64,000 bases of DNA from Zymobacter sp047495495 (GTDB lineage Bacteria > Pseudomonadota > Gammaproteobacteria > Pseudomonadales > Halomonadaceae): positions 2,170,001-2,234,000 of the forward strand of contig NZ_CP179930.1 of assembly GCF_047495495.1 (NCBI RefSeq), in the 5' to 3' direction. The translations under genes and the position numbers were made by a program. Below, in pieces: positions 7,201 to 16,174 of this stretch (the first letter of the stretch is position 1; each line of letters opens with the position of its first letter). The notes below the pieces were generated by a model. It saw only the letters and a program-made list of their open reading frames with translations, made no database searches and was not told where the DNA came from.

Positions 7201-9507
7201 TCATAGACGCGAGATAGGCGCCTGCGATGCCATCAGTTTGGTAACGCCGCGCTTGTGATCAAAGCGGACCTCTATCACGCAGTGCGGGCCACTGCCGCGA
7301 ACATGAACGACAACGCCTTCACCAAAACGGCCATGGCGTAGCTGATCGCCTACCTGCCACTCTGCATCAGGATCGGTAATTGGTCCTGCACTGCGTTTGA
7401 TCGTCGAGCGCGCCGCACTGTCGCCATGGGCTGCTGCCGGTGCGGATGTTGGCTTAGGCTTAGGTTTCGCCTTGATGTCCAGCGTGAGCTGCTGGGCCGC
7501 TAGATAGCGCTTGACGATAGCCGGATGGCGCACTGCCACTGTCGGCATTTCGTCATCACGATGGGCCAGTGCTTCACGCACGGCCATGACGTCCTGCCAT
7601 GCGCACTCTTCCAGAAAACGACTGGGGCGATGCTGGCCGCCGTCATTGATCAGCACCAGTGCTTCGCGTGCGCGCGTCACGCCCACGTAGAACAGGCGGC
7701 GCTCTTCATCGAGGCTTTCCTTAGTCAAGGGGGTGTCGCGACTGTAGAGCGGGCACTCTTCTTCGTTCAGTCCCCACAGCATTACCCGCGACCATTCCAG
7801 CCCTTTGGCACCGTGCATGGTCGAAATCAGCAATCCATCTCCCGCATCCCCCTGTGGACCTTCAGGCGTCTTCAACAGGGTAATGAAGCTGTCGATGTCA
7901 TCGGCCAGCTCTCCGGCCTGTTCGATCAACACATCCATCAGGCGAATGTCTTCCTCACCCTTCTCTCGTCGCACAGCGGCACGGCGCAGCAGCTTGTCAG
8001 CCCCCAGCGTCGTAGTGACATGCTCCAGCAGATCGGCAGGTCGCGCATCGCGCCACTGAGGCAGCTTCTGGATCAGAGCCCAGCGCTGGCGCAGCGAGCG
8101 CTGCTGGAATGGTTTAAGTGCTGCCAGCACAGGAGCAGCCGCAGAAGGCCACTCTCCTGTCTGTGCCAGTTGCTGGCACAGCGTCCGTAGCACGTCACGA
8201 CTGACGAATGCCGGAGGTTGAGAGAACAGTAGCTGCAGGTGATCGGCGTCACCCATCAGCAGCGGATGACGAGCCACTTCCAGATAGCCAGCCAGTGCTC
8301 GCACCAGCGGCAGCTGAAAGACAAAGCGCTCCGAGCGCCCGAGCCGAAACGGAATACCCTGACGCAAAAGGTGAAGCTGAAGGGCAACGCTCTGATGCCA
8401 ACTGCGTACCAGCACTGCGATATTGCTATCGCTCACCTGTTCTCGCCAACGGGTCAGCGTTTCGAGTGCCTGCGTCATCCCGGTTGCCGTAGAAACCGTC
8501 GTATCCGGTGTACCCGGCGCAGAAAGGGTCTGGGGGCTGTTGGGATCGGCACTGCCAGCAATGGCATGGTTCGCCAGCAGCGCCAGCGCATGCCCGTGCC
8601 GGAAGGTATAGGACAGCGGGTAGTCGACGGGGGACCCGAAACGACGCTCAAAGCTCTGTTTCATGGCATCGACGCTAGCGCCGCGCCACGCATAGATGCA
8701 CTGGTTGGCATCGCCAACGGCCATCACCTGGGCGCGACCCGCGGCAAGAATCGCCAACAGGCAGTTCTGCGCTTCGTTGATATCCTGATACTCATCAACG
8801 ATCACATGATCAAGAAAGCCGCTGACACGCTCACGCAACGCCTTATCCTTGACCAGCACCTTAAGAGGGCGATGGATCAAGTCGGCATAGCCCATCACGC
8901 GCTGCTCGGTCATCATCGCCTGCAAACGGTAATAAGCGGAAGGGAAATGACGACAGCCTTCACCGAACTCATCGCCTTCGACCAACAGTTCGGGGGCTTC
9001 CAGACGCCCTTTCACCTGATCGCAGAATTGGCTGAACAATCCGACACGGTCTTCTTCCAGCGCGGCTTCAGCGGCATCGTCATCTTCATCCTGCATCACT
9101 TGCTGTACCGCTTGGCGGCACAGGCGCTCCCACTGCCATTCGGCCCCGAGCAGCGTCGCCGGCGACAGCACGCCCCAGCGGCTCAGCGTGTCCGTCAGGC
9201 GATGCCCCACTGAGTGGAACGTACGCACCTGGGGCAGTTTCTGCCCAGGCTGCGCCACTTCCTTGAGCTTACGGGCAAAGTCTTCGCGCGCCTGCCGATT
9301 GAACATCAGTACCATGATGCGCTCAGCCGCAACGCCCTGCGCCAGCAGGTGCATCACCCGTGCCACCATCGTCGACGTCTTGCCCGCCCCTGCAACGGCC
9401 GCTACGCGGGCGTGTCCCTGTGCATGCTGGACGACGGCATGCTGCTCGGGCGTCAGACGCGCCATCAGGGCATCAACGGGAGTGGAAGTGGATAGCGTAT
9501 CGGTCAT
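7201..9507 (-). CDS. UvrD/Rep/PcrA-type ATP-dependent DNA helicase
   Basis: About 768-residue superfamily 1A helicase. Motifs in order: Walker A AGAGKTSTMVARV near residue 40, motif II DEYQDIN, motif III GDANQCIYAWRGA, then TMHGAKGLEWSRVMLW and RRLFYVGVTRAREAL (motifs V and VI). After a Pro/Ala linker the last ~60 residues form a PcrA-like tail (GDQLRHGRFGEGVVVHV), a fold that in PcrA/UvrD contacts partners such as RNA polymerase. It is not a canonical UvrD by length or sequence, so I give no symbol. I prefer the ATG at 9507; a TTG six codons upstream (9525) is possible. It lies downstream of tatD on the same strand. Confidence 0.88.
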   Translation of the reverse strand: MTDTLSTSTPVDALMARLTPEQHAVVQHAQGHARVAAVAGAGKTSTMVARVMHLLAQGVAAERIMVLMFNRQAREDFARKLKEVAQPGQKLPQVRTFHSVGHRLTDTLSRWGVLSPATLLGAEWQWERLCRQAVQQVMQDEDDDAAEAALEEDRVGLFSQFCDQVKGRLEAPELLVEGDEFGEGCRHFPSAYYRLQAMMTEQRVMGYADLIHRPLKVLVKDKALRERVSGFLDHVIVDEYQDINEAQNCLLAILAAGRAQVMAVGDANQCIYAWRGASVDAMKQSFERRFGSPVDYPLSYTFRHGHALALLANHAIAGSADPNSPQTLSAPGTPDTTVSTATGMTQALETLTRWREQVSDSNIAVLVRSWHQSVALQLHLLRQGIPFRLGRSERFVFQLPLVRALAGYLEVARHPLLMGDADHLQLLFSQPPAFVSRDVLRTLCQQLAQTGEWPSAAAPVLAALKPFQQRSLRQRWALIQKLPQWRDARPADLLEHVTTTLGADKLLRRAAVRREKGEEDIRLMDVLIEQAGELADDIDSFITLLKTPEGPQGDAGDGLLISTMHGAKGLEWSRVMLWGLNEEECPLYSRDTPLTKESLDEERRLFYVGVTRAREALVLINDGGQHRPSRFLEECAWQDVMAVREALAHRDDEMPTVAVRHPAIVKRYLAAQQLTLDIKAKPKPKPTSAPAAAHGDSAARSTIKRSAGPITDPDAEWQVGDQLRHGRFGEGVVVHVRGSGPHCVIEVRFDHKRGVTKLMASQAPISRL

Positions 9508-9586
9508 GGCCGCGTATACCTGCAAACGCTCAGAGAAGGAAAGGCAGTGCTACCGATCCGCCCGTCAGCACGGGCGGACGCAGCGT

Positions 9587-10441
9587 TCAGACCGCGCTGA
9601 CACGGTTGAACAAGCGGTGGAAGTTGGCCGTCGTTTGCATGATGACCTCATCCACCGAAATGCCGCGCACGTCGGCAATGCATCGCGCCACTTCCAGCAC
9701 ATAAGCGGGCTGGTTCATCTTGCCGCGGAACGGTACCGGCGCAAGATAAGGGCTATCCGTTTCGATCAGCAGACGATCCAGCGGGATCGCTCGCGCCAGT
9801 TCGCGCACGTTCTCGGCACTGTGAAACGTCACGATGCCGGACATCGAGATCATGAAGCCCATACGTACGGCTTCTCGCGCCATCTCCAGATCACCGGTAA
9901 AACAGTGCAGCACACCGCCGACGTCCGGATCGGTATGCGCCTTAAGCAGTGACAGCGTGTCTTCGCGCGCTTCACGGGTATGGATGCACACGGGCAACCG
10001 CGCTTCTGTGGCAGCAACAAGGTGACGCCTCAGGCGTTCGCGCTGGATGTCCGGTGCGATACGGTACTCACCCTGCTCGTCGGTACAGTAATCCAGCCCA
10101 ATCTCACCAATGGCCACCGGCTCATAGCGCTCAATCAGCGAGCGCAATTCATCCAGACTCGGCTCATTCTCCAGCGGCGTCAGCGGATGAACCCCGAGGG
10201 CATAAACGATTTCAGGATGGCGACGGGCCAGTGCGACAACGGCAGGCATGTCATCCAGCGTGGTCGGCAGAGTCAGCATGCGCTTCACGCCGTTATAACG
10301 CGCCGCTGCGACGATATCGTCCATTTCCTGCTCGGACAGACCGCCCTGCCGAAGGCGATCAAGGTGACAGTGAGAGTCGACGAGATACAGTTCGTCCGAA
10401 GAGAGCGGTGACGCGGGAATATCAGAAACAGTGACGGACAT
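9587..10441 (-). CDS. TatD-family metal-dependent hydrolase (YcfH-like)
   Basis: 284-residue TIM-barrel hydrolase. Metal and catalytic residues sit in VDSHCHLDRL (N-terminus), IGEIGLDY, CIHTREA, LHCFTGD and LIETDSPYLAP. Family members are Mg-dependent 3'-5' DNA exonucleases or D-Tyr-tRNA deacylase-like enzymes; the YcfH branch has no settled substrate. It ends the mltG-tmk-holB-tatD run, as in many gammaproteobacteria, but the pilZ gene often found between holB and tatD is missing; only 41 bases separate them. Confidence 0.93.
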   Translation of the reverse strand: MSVTVSDIPASPLSSDELYLVDSHCHLDRLRQGGLSEQEMDDIVAAARYNGVKRMLTLPTTLDDMPAVVALARRHPEIVYALGVHPLTPLENEPSLDELRSLIERYEPVAIGEIGLDYCTDEQGEYRIAPDIQRERLRRHLVAATEARLPVCIHTREAREDTLSLLKAHTDPDVGGVLHCFTGDLEMAREAVRMGFMISMSGIVTFHSAENVRELARAIPLDRLLIETDSPYLAPVPFRGKMNQPAYVLEVARCIADVRGISVDEVIMQTTANFHRLFNRVSAV

Positions 10442-10482
10442 CAGGGTAATTCACCTTCATAAAACAGATTGAAAATGGCCGC

Positions 10483-11532
10483 TCAGGAGCGCAGCAGTGC
10501 TGCCCAGCGAATGAGCCATGATTCAAGCACCAGCATAGGATTGGGGTTACTACCGGCCATCAGCAGGCGCCGTTGCTCGTGGGCATAGTCCAGCAGGCGG
10601 TACCAGTCGCGCACGCGCCCGTTCTTGACGGCCTGACGGTATAGCGGCAGCACATCGACGTTCCTGACGCCGCGCTCATCACCGGACAGCCCCAGACGAA
10701 TAAGGTCCTCCAGCCAGGCAATGCCGATGTCGAGCACGTCCAGCAGCGGTTGCTTATCCAACCGGGCCGCTTCTGCAGCGGGCTCGGCACCGCGTACCAG
10801 TGCGTCGAACAGTTCGATCATCTTCTGTCGCAGCTGACGCCAGTCACCACGGCCACAACGCACGGCACGCAGTGGTGCTCCGTCAGCAATGCGCCACCAG
10901 AATTGGGCCTCGTCGGCGTCATCCAGCTGAGCGGTCAACCATGCGGCGCACTCCTGATAAGGAGGATGGGCCAGTGTCCAGCGCTGACAGCGGCTGAGGA
11001 TCGTTGGCAACACGCGCGAGGGAAGATCAGAGGTCAGCACGAACAGTGTACGCTCACCGGGTTCTTCCAGCGTCTTGAGCAGCGCGTTAGCCGCCCCTAC
11101 CGTCATGGCGTCAGCACCGCTAAGCATGATGACACGGTAGCCGCCCTGCTGCGCCGTCTGTGCCATGAAATCGTTGACTGCACGCACGGCGTCGATGCGG
11201 ATTAACTTGCCCTGCTCGGCAGGCGCGACTACCAGCAGATCCGGGTGACTGCCCGCCTTACGCATCATGCAGCTGTGGCATTGCCCGCAACTGATTTGTT
11301 CAGCAGCCAACGTATCGCGGCGCTCGCACAGCAGGTGCGCACCCATAGCGGCGGCCAATGCCTGCTTGCCCAGTCCGCTAGCACCCGCCAGCAACAGGGC
11401 ATGCGGCAAGCGGCCATTGGCTAGGGCATGCTGAAAGTCATGCCAATACGACTGCTGCCACGGCAACAACGTATCCACCTTCATCATCATTTCAGCGGGC
11501 GCTCCCTGCAGAAGCGTAGCCAGTTCACTCAT
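10483..11532 (-). CDS. holB: DNA polymerase III delta' subunit
   Basis: 349-residue clamp-loader subunit (AAA+ fold) that helps the gamma/tau complex open the beta clamp. It shows a Walker A-like AGASGLGKQAL, zinc-module cysteines (LLCERR...CGQCHSC), the block ANALLKTLEEPGERT and the SRC motif (LPTILSRCQ) typical of clamp loaders. A CCGGAG site precedes the ATG. It begins 19 bases after tmk. It is a few residues longer at the N-terminus than E. coli HolB; an internal MMMKVD start is possible. Confidence 0.95.
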   Translation of the reverse strand: MSELATLLQGAPAEMMMKVDTLLPWQQSYWHDFQHALANGRLPHALLLAGASGLGKQALAAAMGAHLLCERRDTLAAEQISCGQCHSCMMRKAGSHPDLLVVAPAEQGKLIRIDAVRAVNDFMAQTAQQGGYRVIMLSGADAMTVGAANALLKTLEEPGERTLFVLTSDLPSRVLPTILSRCQRWTLAHPPYQECAAWLTAQLDDADEAQFWWRIADGAPLRAVRCGRGDWRQLRQKMIELFDALVRGAEPAAEAARLDKQPLLDVLDIGIAWLEDLIRLGLSGDERGVRNVDVLPLYRQAVKNGRVRDWYRLLDYAHEQRRLLMAGSNPNPMLVLESWLIRWAALLRS

Positions 11533-11551
11533 GCGGATCGGCTCCGGAGGC

Positions 11552-12220
11552 TCACAGGCCCCAGCGTAAAAGGTGTTCGTCCAGCACGGCGCCTAGCTGC
11601 TGCTGTACATCAGCCAGCGTGCCAGACGCATCGACAGTGACCATGCGTCCTTCGGACTGCGCGGCCCGCGTCAGATAGCCACTGCGCACCTTCTCGAAGA
11701 AAGCCGCAGCTTCGTTTTCGAAGCGATCAAGCGGCTTTCCCCTTGCTTCGACGCGCGTACGGGCCGCCTCGACGGGCATATCCAGCAGTAGTGTCAGGTC
11801 AGGCTGAAGCCCTCGCTGCACAAACTGCTCCAACACCGCAATGCGTTCGACATCCAGACCACGCGCCGCACCCTGATAGGCATAGGTAGCATCGGTAAAG
11901 CGGTCGCATACCACTACCGCACCACGCGCTAGTGCCGGAAGGATCGTCGCCGCCAGATGCTGAGCGCGCGCGGCGAACATCAGCAGCAGTTCGGTATCCG
12001 CTACCAAGGGATCATCGTCAGTAGGCGTCAGCAGTAACTCGCGGATGCGTTCGGCCTGCGGGCTCCCCCCCGGTTCGCGGGTCTGTACCACTTCGAGGCC
12101 TCGGGCACGCAGATGGTCGACTAGAAAGCGTACGTTAGTCGTCTTACCGACGCCTTCGCCGCCTTCCAGAGTAATGAATCGTCCCGCACCTGCGGGCCGA
12201 GACAAGGATTCAGCCGTCAT
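11552..12220 (-). CDS. tmk: Thymidylate kinase
   Basis: 222-residue dTMP kinase, making dTDP for DNA synthesis. P-loop FITLEGGEGVGKTTN near residue 16, TREPGGSPQAE for dTMP binding, CDRFTDATYAYQGAARG with the DR motif, and a LID region KPLDRFENEAAAFF. It lies between mltG and holB, the conserved order. Confidence 0.96.
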   Translation of the reverse strand: MTAESLSRPAGAGRFITLEGGEGVGKTTNVRFLVDHLRARGLEVVQTREPGGSPQAERIRELLLTPTDDDPLVADTELLLMFAARAQHLAATILPALARGAVVVCDRFTDATYAYQGAARGLDVERIAVLEQFVQRGLQPDLTLLLDMPVEAARTRVEARGKPLDRFENEAAAFFEKVRSGYLTRAAQSEGRMVTVDASGTLADVQQQLGAVLDEHLLRWGL

Positions 12221-12309
12221 CGCCGGTTCCTATTGCAGAGACCCGCTGCATCCGTCGTCGGCAGACAGCGGGGCCTTTAACGGAGCGGGATCGCTCCCCA
12301 AAGGCGTAT

Positions 12310-13347
12310 TTAGTGTGAGCTGTTTGCATTGCCAGCACGTAGCACGCGCAGATAGTCGCGCACGGCCTGCTGATGCTGTTCCAGAGAGTCGGAGAAGCGG
12401 TGCCCGCCAGACCCTGTAGCCACAAAGTAAAGCGCACTTCCCGGCGCAGGGTGCAGTGCCGCGTCAAGAGCAGCCTGTCCAGGCAGCGCGATCGGCGTTG
12501 GCGGCAGCCCTTCGTTCATATAGGTATTGTACGGCGTCGGCGTCGTCAGGTCGGCACGTGTCAGCGTACGGGCATTCTTCTTCAGCCCATAGGCCACGGC
12601 AGGATCCGTCTGCAAGCGCATGCCTTTGCCCAGACGGCGTACGAATACCCCGGCGATGGCCTTGCGCTCTTCGGGCACGCCCGTTTCCATTTCGACCAGC
12701 GATGCCATGACCAGCGCTTCATCTGGCGAACGGTACGGAAGTCCTTCATCGCGCTTGCGCCACGCCTCATCAAGCCGACTGTTCATCAACTCGAATGCCT
12801 GACGATAGAGCGTGATATCGCTCATGCCTTTGTGATAGCGGTAAGTCGTAGGCAGAAAGCGTCCTTCCGGCGGCACGCCCTCATGGCCAATCTGGCGCAT
12901 CAGCTCTGCATCTGACAGCGAAGCGGTGCGATGCTCCAGCTTGACCTGCGCATCCATCAGCGCACGCATTTGAGCGAACGTGCGCCCTTCGGGGATCGTC
13001 ATGCCATAGGTCACGACGTCATCGCTGGAAAGCTTGTCGATCAACTGATCGGGCGTCATGCCAGGGGCCAATGCGAACTCGCCCGCCTTCAGATGACGCA
13101 ACCGATCAGGGGCCAGCCACGCTTTAGCACGATACGGCCATGTCGAGGCAATAATGCCCTGCTGCTGTAGCTGTTCGAGCGTCTGACGAATACCCATGCC
13201 GCGTTCGATTTCAAATACTTTCGGCGCGGTCAGCGCAATTGGACGCTGCCATTGCCAGTACCATGCCCCATAGCCGCCACCCACCGCGGCACCGCCCACG
13301 ATCACGGCCAGAAGCAGACTCAGTCCTGCTACTCGTCTTGCACGCAT
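12310..13347 (-). CDS. mltG: Endolytic murein transglycosylase MltG (YceG)
   Basis: 345-residue inner-membrane enzyme that cuts nascent glycan strands. One N-terminal membrane helix (VAGLSLLLAVIVGGAAVGG) is followed by a LysM-like segment and the YceG domain: IPEGRTFAQM, PEGRFLPTTYRY, and the active-site block ASLVEMETGVPEERKAIAG with the catalytic Glu, then GMRLQTDPAVAYG and PTPIALPG. I chose the ATG at 13347, which follows an AGGT-type site; an in-frame ATG at 13386 would add 13 polar residues before the helix. It sits between pabC and tmk, as in E. coli. Confidence 0.94.
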   Translation of the reverse strand: MRARRVAGLSLLLAVIVGGAAVGGGYGAWYWQWQRPIALTAPKVFEIERGMGIRQTLEQLQQQGIIASTWPYRAKAWLAPDRLRHLKAGEFALAPGMTPDQLIDKLSSDDVVTYGMTIPEGRTFAQMRALMDAQVKLEHRTASLSDAELMRQIGHEGVPPEGRFLPTTYRYHKGMSDITLYRQAFELMNSRLDEAWRKRDEGLPYRSPDEALVMASLVEMETGVPEERKAIAGVFVRRLGKGMRLQTDPAVAYGLKKNARTLTRADLTTPTPYNTYMNEGLPPTPIALPGQAALDAALHPAPGSALYFVATGSGGHRFSDSLEQHQQAVRDYLRVLRAGNANSSH

Positions 13348-13427
13348 AACTACCTGACTCGGGTTGAGATTCCCGCCTTCATCCATGGACTCGGGGAAAA
13401 GAAGAATACAGAGAGGACTCGAGACGC

Positions 13428-14258
13428 TCAGCGCTCGAAAGAAACGCTATCGCCATAACCCAGCAGCGCGTGCGCCTGTTGCTGAAGCTCGCGCACGGTG
13501 GGGCTGTCGATGTCGTACGCCGACAGCGGGCTTCCCTGAGCATCGACGACCTGTCGGACAGGCCATACGCCCTGCACACTGTTGAGTACACACAGATGTC
13601 TGACCGCAGGAAGTGCATCAAGTGCCAAGGTTCCATACGAGAGATGGCCCGCATCCATCAGCGCCGCTGACAGCGTGCCCTGCACACCGCATTCATCGGT
13701 GCGCGGTGTCAGCCAGCGACCTTCCTGATACCAGATCACGTTCATGGCCGTGGCTTCAACCAACTCGCTGCGGGCATTGCACAGCAGCCCTTCGGCGATG
13801 TCAGAGCTCTGCCACTCCTGACGGGCCAGTACATTCTCTAGCCGATTGAGGTGCTTGATCCCCGCCAGTCGAGGCTGAGAAGCCATCGTCAACGCACACA
13901 GACGCACGGTCACGCCTTTTTGCCAGCGAACCGGCTGGGGCGAGAACGGCATCAGGCGGCTAATCAGGCGAGGTAATGGCGCATCAGGCGGACAGTAGCC
14001 ACGCCCTCCGCTGCCTCGCGTCACGATCAGCTTGAGCACATGACACCCATGGACAGGCAGTGCACTGCACTGGGCATCAAGCACAGCCTGAGCAGGTGGC
14101 TCGAACCCCAGACGACGACACCCCCGCGCAAGCCTGGCGCAGTGCCAGGCCCACAGCGAGGGCTTGCCGTGCTGCACCAGAATGGTTTCGAAAACGCCGT
14201 CACCGTAGGCCAAGCCGCGATCATCGGACGGAATCGTTTCCATCTGGGCACCCATCAT
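13428..14258 (-). CDS. pabC: Aminodeoxychorismate lyase
   Basis: 276-residue PLP enzyme of the class IV aminotransferase family, releasing pyruvate from aminodeoxychorismate to give p-aminobenzoate for folate. Visible features: DDRGLAYGDGVFETILV near the N-terminus, the PLP lysine in GIKHLNRLENVLARQ, and NARSELVEATAMNVIW. The ATG overlaps the fabF stop by one base (TGATG), implying coupling. Immediately downstream is mltG, the usual E. coli order. Confidence 0.94.
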   Translation of the reverse strand: MMGAQMETIPSDDRGLAYGDGVFETILVQHGKPSLWAWHCARLARGCRRLGFEPPAQAVLDAQCSALPVHGCHVLKLIVTRGSGGRGYCPPDAPLPRLISRLMPFSPQPVRWQKGVTVRLCALTMASQPRLAGIKHLNRLENVLARQEWQSSDIAEGLLCNARSELVEATAMNVIWYQEGRWLTPRTDECGVQGTLSAALMDAGHLSYGTLALDALPAVRHLCVLNSVQGVWPVRQVVDAQGSPLSAYDIDSPTVRELQQQAHALLGYGDSVSFER

Positions 14259-15493
14259 CAGATCTTGCTGAAGATCAGCGTACCGTTGGTACCGCCGAAG
14301 CCGAACGAGTTGCTCATGGCGTGTTCGATCTTCATCTGGCGCGCCGTGTTCGGCACGTAATCCAGACGGCAGTCTTCGCTCGGATTGTCGAGGTTGATGG
14401 TCGGCGGAGCGATCTGATCACGGATGGCCAGCACGCTAAAGGCCGCTTCCACAGCACCGGCAGCACCCAGCAAGTGGCCGATCATGGATTTAGTGGAGCT
14501 GACGGCAACGTGCTTCGCGGCATCCCCCATGACGTTTTCAATCGCCTGGCTTTCACCGGAGTCACCCAGCTGGGTCGATGTGCCGTGCGCGTTGATATAG
14601 TCGATCTGGTCTGCAGCGATGCGCGCATCGGCGATGGCATTCTTCATGGCCATCTCTGCACCGATACCGTTCGGCGCCGTGATGTGGTGAGCGTCGTCGC
14701 TCATACCGAAGCCAGACAGCTCGGCATAGATCTTCGCGCCGCGCGCCTTAGCGTGTTCGTACTCTTCGAGCACCAGTACACCGGCACCATCAGACAGTAC
14801 GAAACCGTCACGGTCACGGTCCCACGGGCGGCTGGCCGCAGCCGGATCATCGTTACGCGTGGACAGCGCACGTGCAGCAGAGAAGCCGCCAATCCCGAGT
14901 GCGCAAGATGCCATTTCGGCACCGCCACAGATCATGATGTCAGCATCGCCATAAGCGATCGTGCGTGCGGAGTAGCCGATGTTGTGCGTACCGGTCGTGC
15001 AGGCCGTGGTGATCGCAAAGTTCGGGCCGGTGAAGCCGAATTTGATCGCCAGGTTGCCGGACACCATGTTGATGATGGACCCCGGAACGAAGAACGGAGA
15101 GATCTTGCGCGGGCCGCCAGCGTTCATGGCATTCAGGTTGGTTTCGATCATCGGCAGACCACCGATACCAGAACCGATGGCCACACCGATGCGGTGAGCG
15201 TTTTCTTCGGTGACTTCAATGCCAGCATCAGCAACGGCCTGAGTACCGGCCGCAACGCCGTACTGGACGAACAGATCCATCTTGCGGGCGCTCTTGCGAT
15301 CAATGCCAAAGCTTTCGGCATCGAAATCCTTGATCGCACCGCAGAAGCGCGTATTGAACTGAGAGGCATCGAAATGAGTGATGGTACTTACACCGCTCTT
15401 GCCCGCCGTAATGTTTTTCCACGATTCTTCGACGGTGTTACCCACAGGTGTTATCAGCCCAAGACCGGTAACAACGACCCTTCTGCGAGACAT
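14258..15493 (-). CDS. fabF: Beta-ketoacyl-ACP synthase II
   Basis: 411-residue KAS II that elongates acyl-ACP with malonyl-ACP. Active-site Cys in TTACTTGTHNIG, the two His in NAHGTSTQLGD and STKSMIGHLLGAAGA, and the glycine-rich end NSFGFGGTN. The start at 15493 (MSRRRVVVTGLG) follows GGAG; an earlier ATG at 15532 has no support. It is separated from acpP by 352 bases that hold a strong hairpin, so its level may be uncoupled from acpP. Confidence 0.97.
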   Translation of the reverse strand: MSRRRVVVTGLGLITPVGNTVEESWKNITAGKSGVSTITHFDASQFNTRFCGAIKDFDAESFGIDRKSARKMDLFVQYGVAAGTQAVADAGIEVTEENAHRIGVAIGSGIGGLPMIETNLNAMNAGGPRKISPFFVPGSIINMVSGNLAIKFGFTGPNFAITTACTTGTHNIGYSARTIAYGDADIMICGGAEMASCALGIGGFSAARALSTRNDDPAAASRPWDRDRDGFVLSDGAGVLVLEEYEHAKARGAKIYAELSGFGMSDDAHHITAPNGIGAEMAMKNAIADARIAADQIDYINAHGTSTQLGDSGESQAIENVMGDAAKHVAVSSTKSMIGHLLGAAGAVEAAFSVLAIRDQIAPPTINLDNPSEDCRLDYVPNTARQMKIEHAMSNSFGFGGTNGTLIFSKI

Positions 15494-15845
15494 GCGACTC
15501 TCCAAAGCAACTGGGGGTATACAGCATGACAACCAGCCTGCTGCATACGACCATGATTTTCTGGAACACAGCCATTTCCTGCGTCATGACAGACGTTTGC
15601 TGCATTCCCGTTCATTTATGGGCACCAGTATAACGGCAACAGGGCCTTCCTGTCTGTGCAGGATGACCGGGACCACGATTGAGGTGCACTTTGTGTATAC
15701 GCAGAAGGGCCACCCCAACGGGATGACCCTTCCTTTGCTGGGCATCGAACGGCTTGCCTGACACCGACAGAATTGCGATCGAGACAGTACCGACGACTAC
15801 CCTCTCACTTCTGTCATGACAGCGCGACAAGCTGCCCCGCCACCA
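15494..15845. other. acpP-fabF intergenic gap
   Basis: 352 bases without a gene. It holds the terminator-like hairpin at 15705-15733; beyond that I see no further element I can support, though a separate fabF promoter is likely here. Confidence 0.5.
15705..15733 (-). terminator. Hairpin after acpP (possible attenuator before fabF)
   Basis: As leftward RNA the arms form 13 pairs (two G-U wobbles) around a 3-base loop: GAAGGGTCATCCC, GTT, GGGGTGGCCCTTC. The T-run after it is short, so it may terminate only part of the transcripts running from the highly expressed acpP into fabF. Confidence 0.6.
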
Positions 15846-16079
15846 TTACTGGTGAGCGTTGACGTAGTCGATCGCTTCCTGAACGGTAGTGATCTTTTCA
15901 GCTTCTTCGTCAGGAATTTCAGTGTCGAATTCCTCTTCCAGAGCCATTACCAGCTCAACGGTGTCGAGGGAATCAGCACCCAGGTCTTCAGTGAAAGAAG
16001 AGTTGTTCTGAACTTCTTCCGGTTTAACGCCCAGCTGTTCAACAACGATTTTCTTGACGCGCTCTTCAATGCTGCTCAT
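15846..16079 (-). CDS. acpP: Acyl carrier protein
   Basis: 77-residue acidic ACP, the carrier of growing fatty acyl chains. The phosphopantetheine Ser lies in GADSLDTVELVMALEEEF. It is closely similar to E. coli AcpP along its length. AGGAG precedes the ATG. It lies between fabG and fabF, the conserved order, with its own likely promoter upstream. Confidence 0.98.
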   Translation of the reverse strand: MSSIEERVKKIVVEQLGVKPEEVQNNSSFTEDLGADSLDTVELVMALEEEFDTEIPDEEAEKITTVQEAIDYVNAHQ

Positions 16080-16130
16080 GAGGGTAAACTCCTAAAGAAA
16101 TCGGATTCGTCGGTTCAAGACTGACGGTAG

Positions 16131-16157
16131 TTTATAGACGACGCTCAGGGGACGCAA
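16131..16157 (-). promoter_or_regulatory. Candidate acpP promoter
   Basis: On the leftward strand TATAAA (16136-16131) is preceded by TTGCGT (16157-16152) at a 15-base spacing, slightly short. An internal acpP promoter is expected because ACP is made in excess over the flanking enzymes. Confidence 0.4.
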
Positions 16158-16174
16158 GATGGCCCGATGAGCGG

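Noticed and set aside
8239..9213. 324-codon plus-strand frame antisense to the helicase
   Set aside because: All helicase motifs are on the minus strand; this is a shadow.
14060..15529. 489-codon plus-strand frame antisense to fabF
   Set aside because: fabF is unmistakable on the other strand; this is a GC-driven shadow frame.
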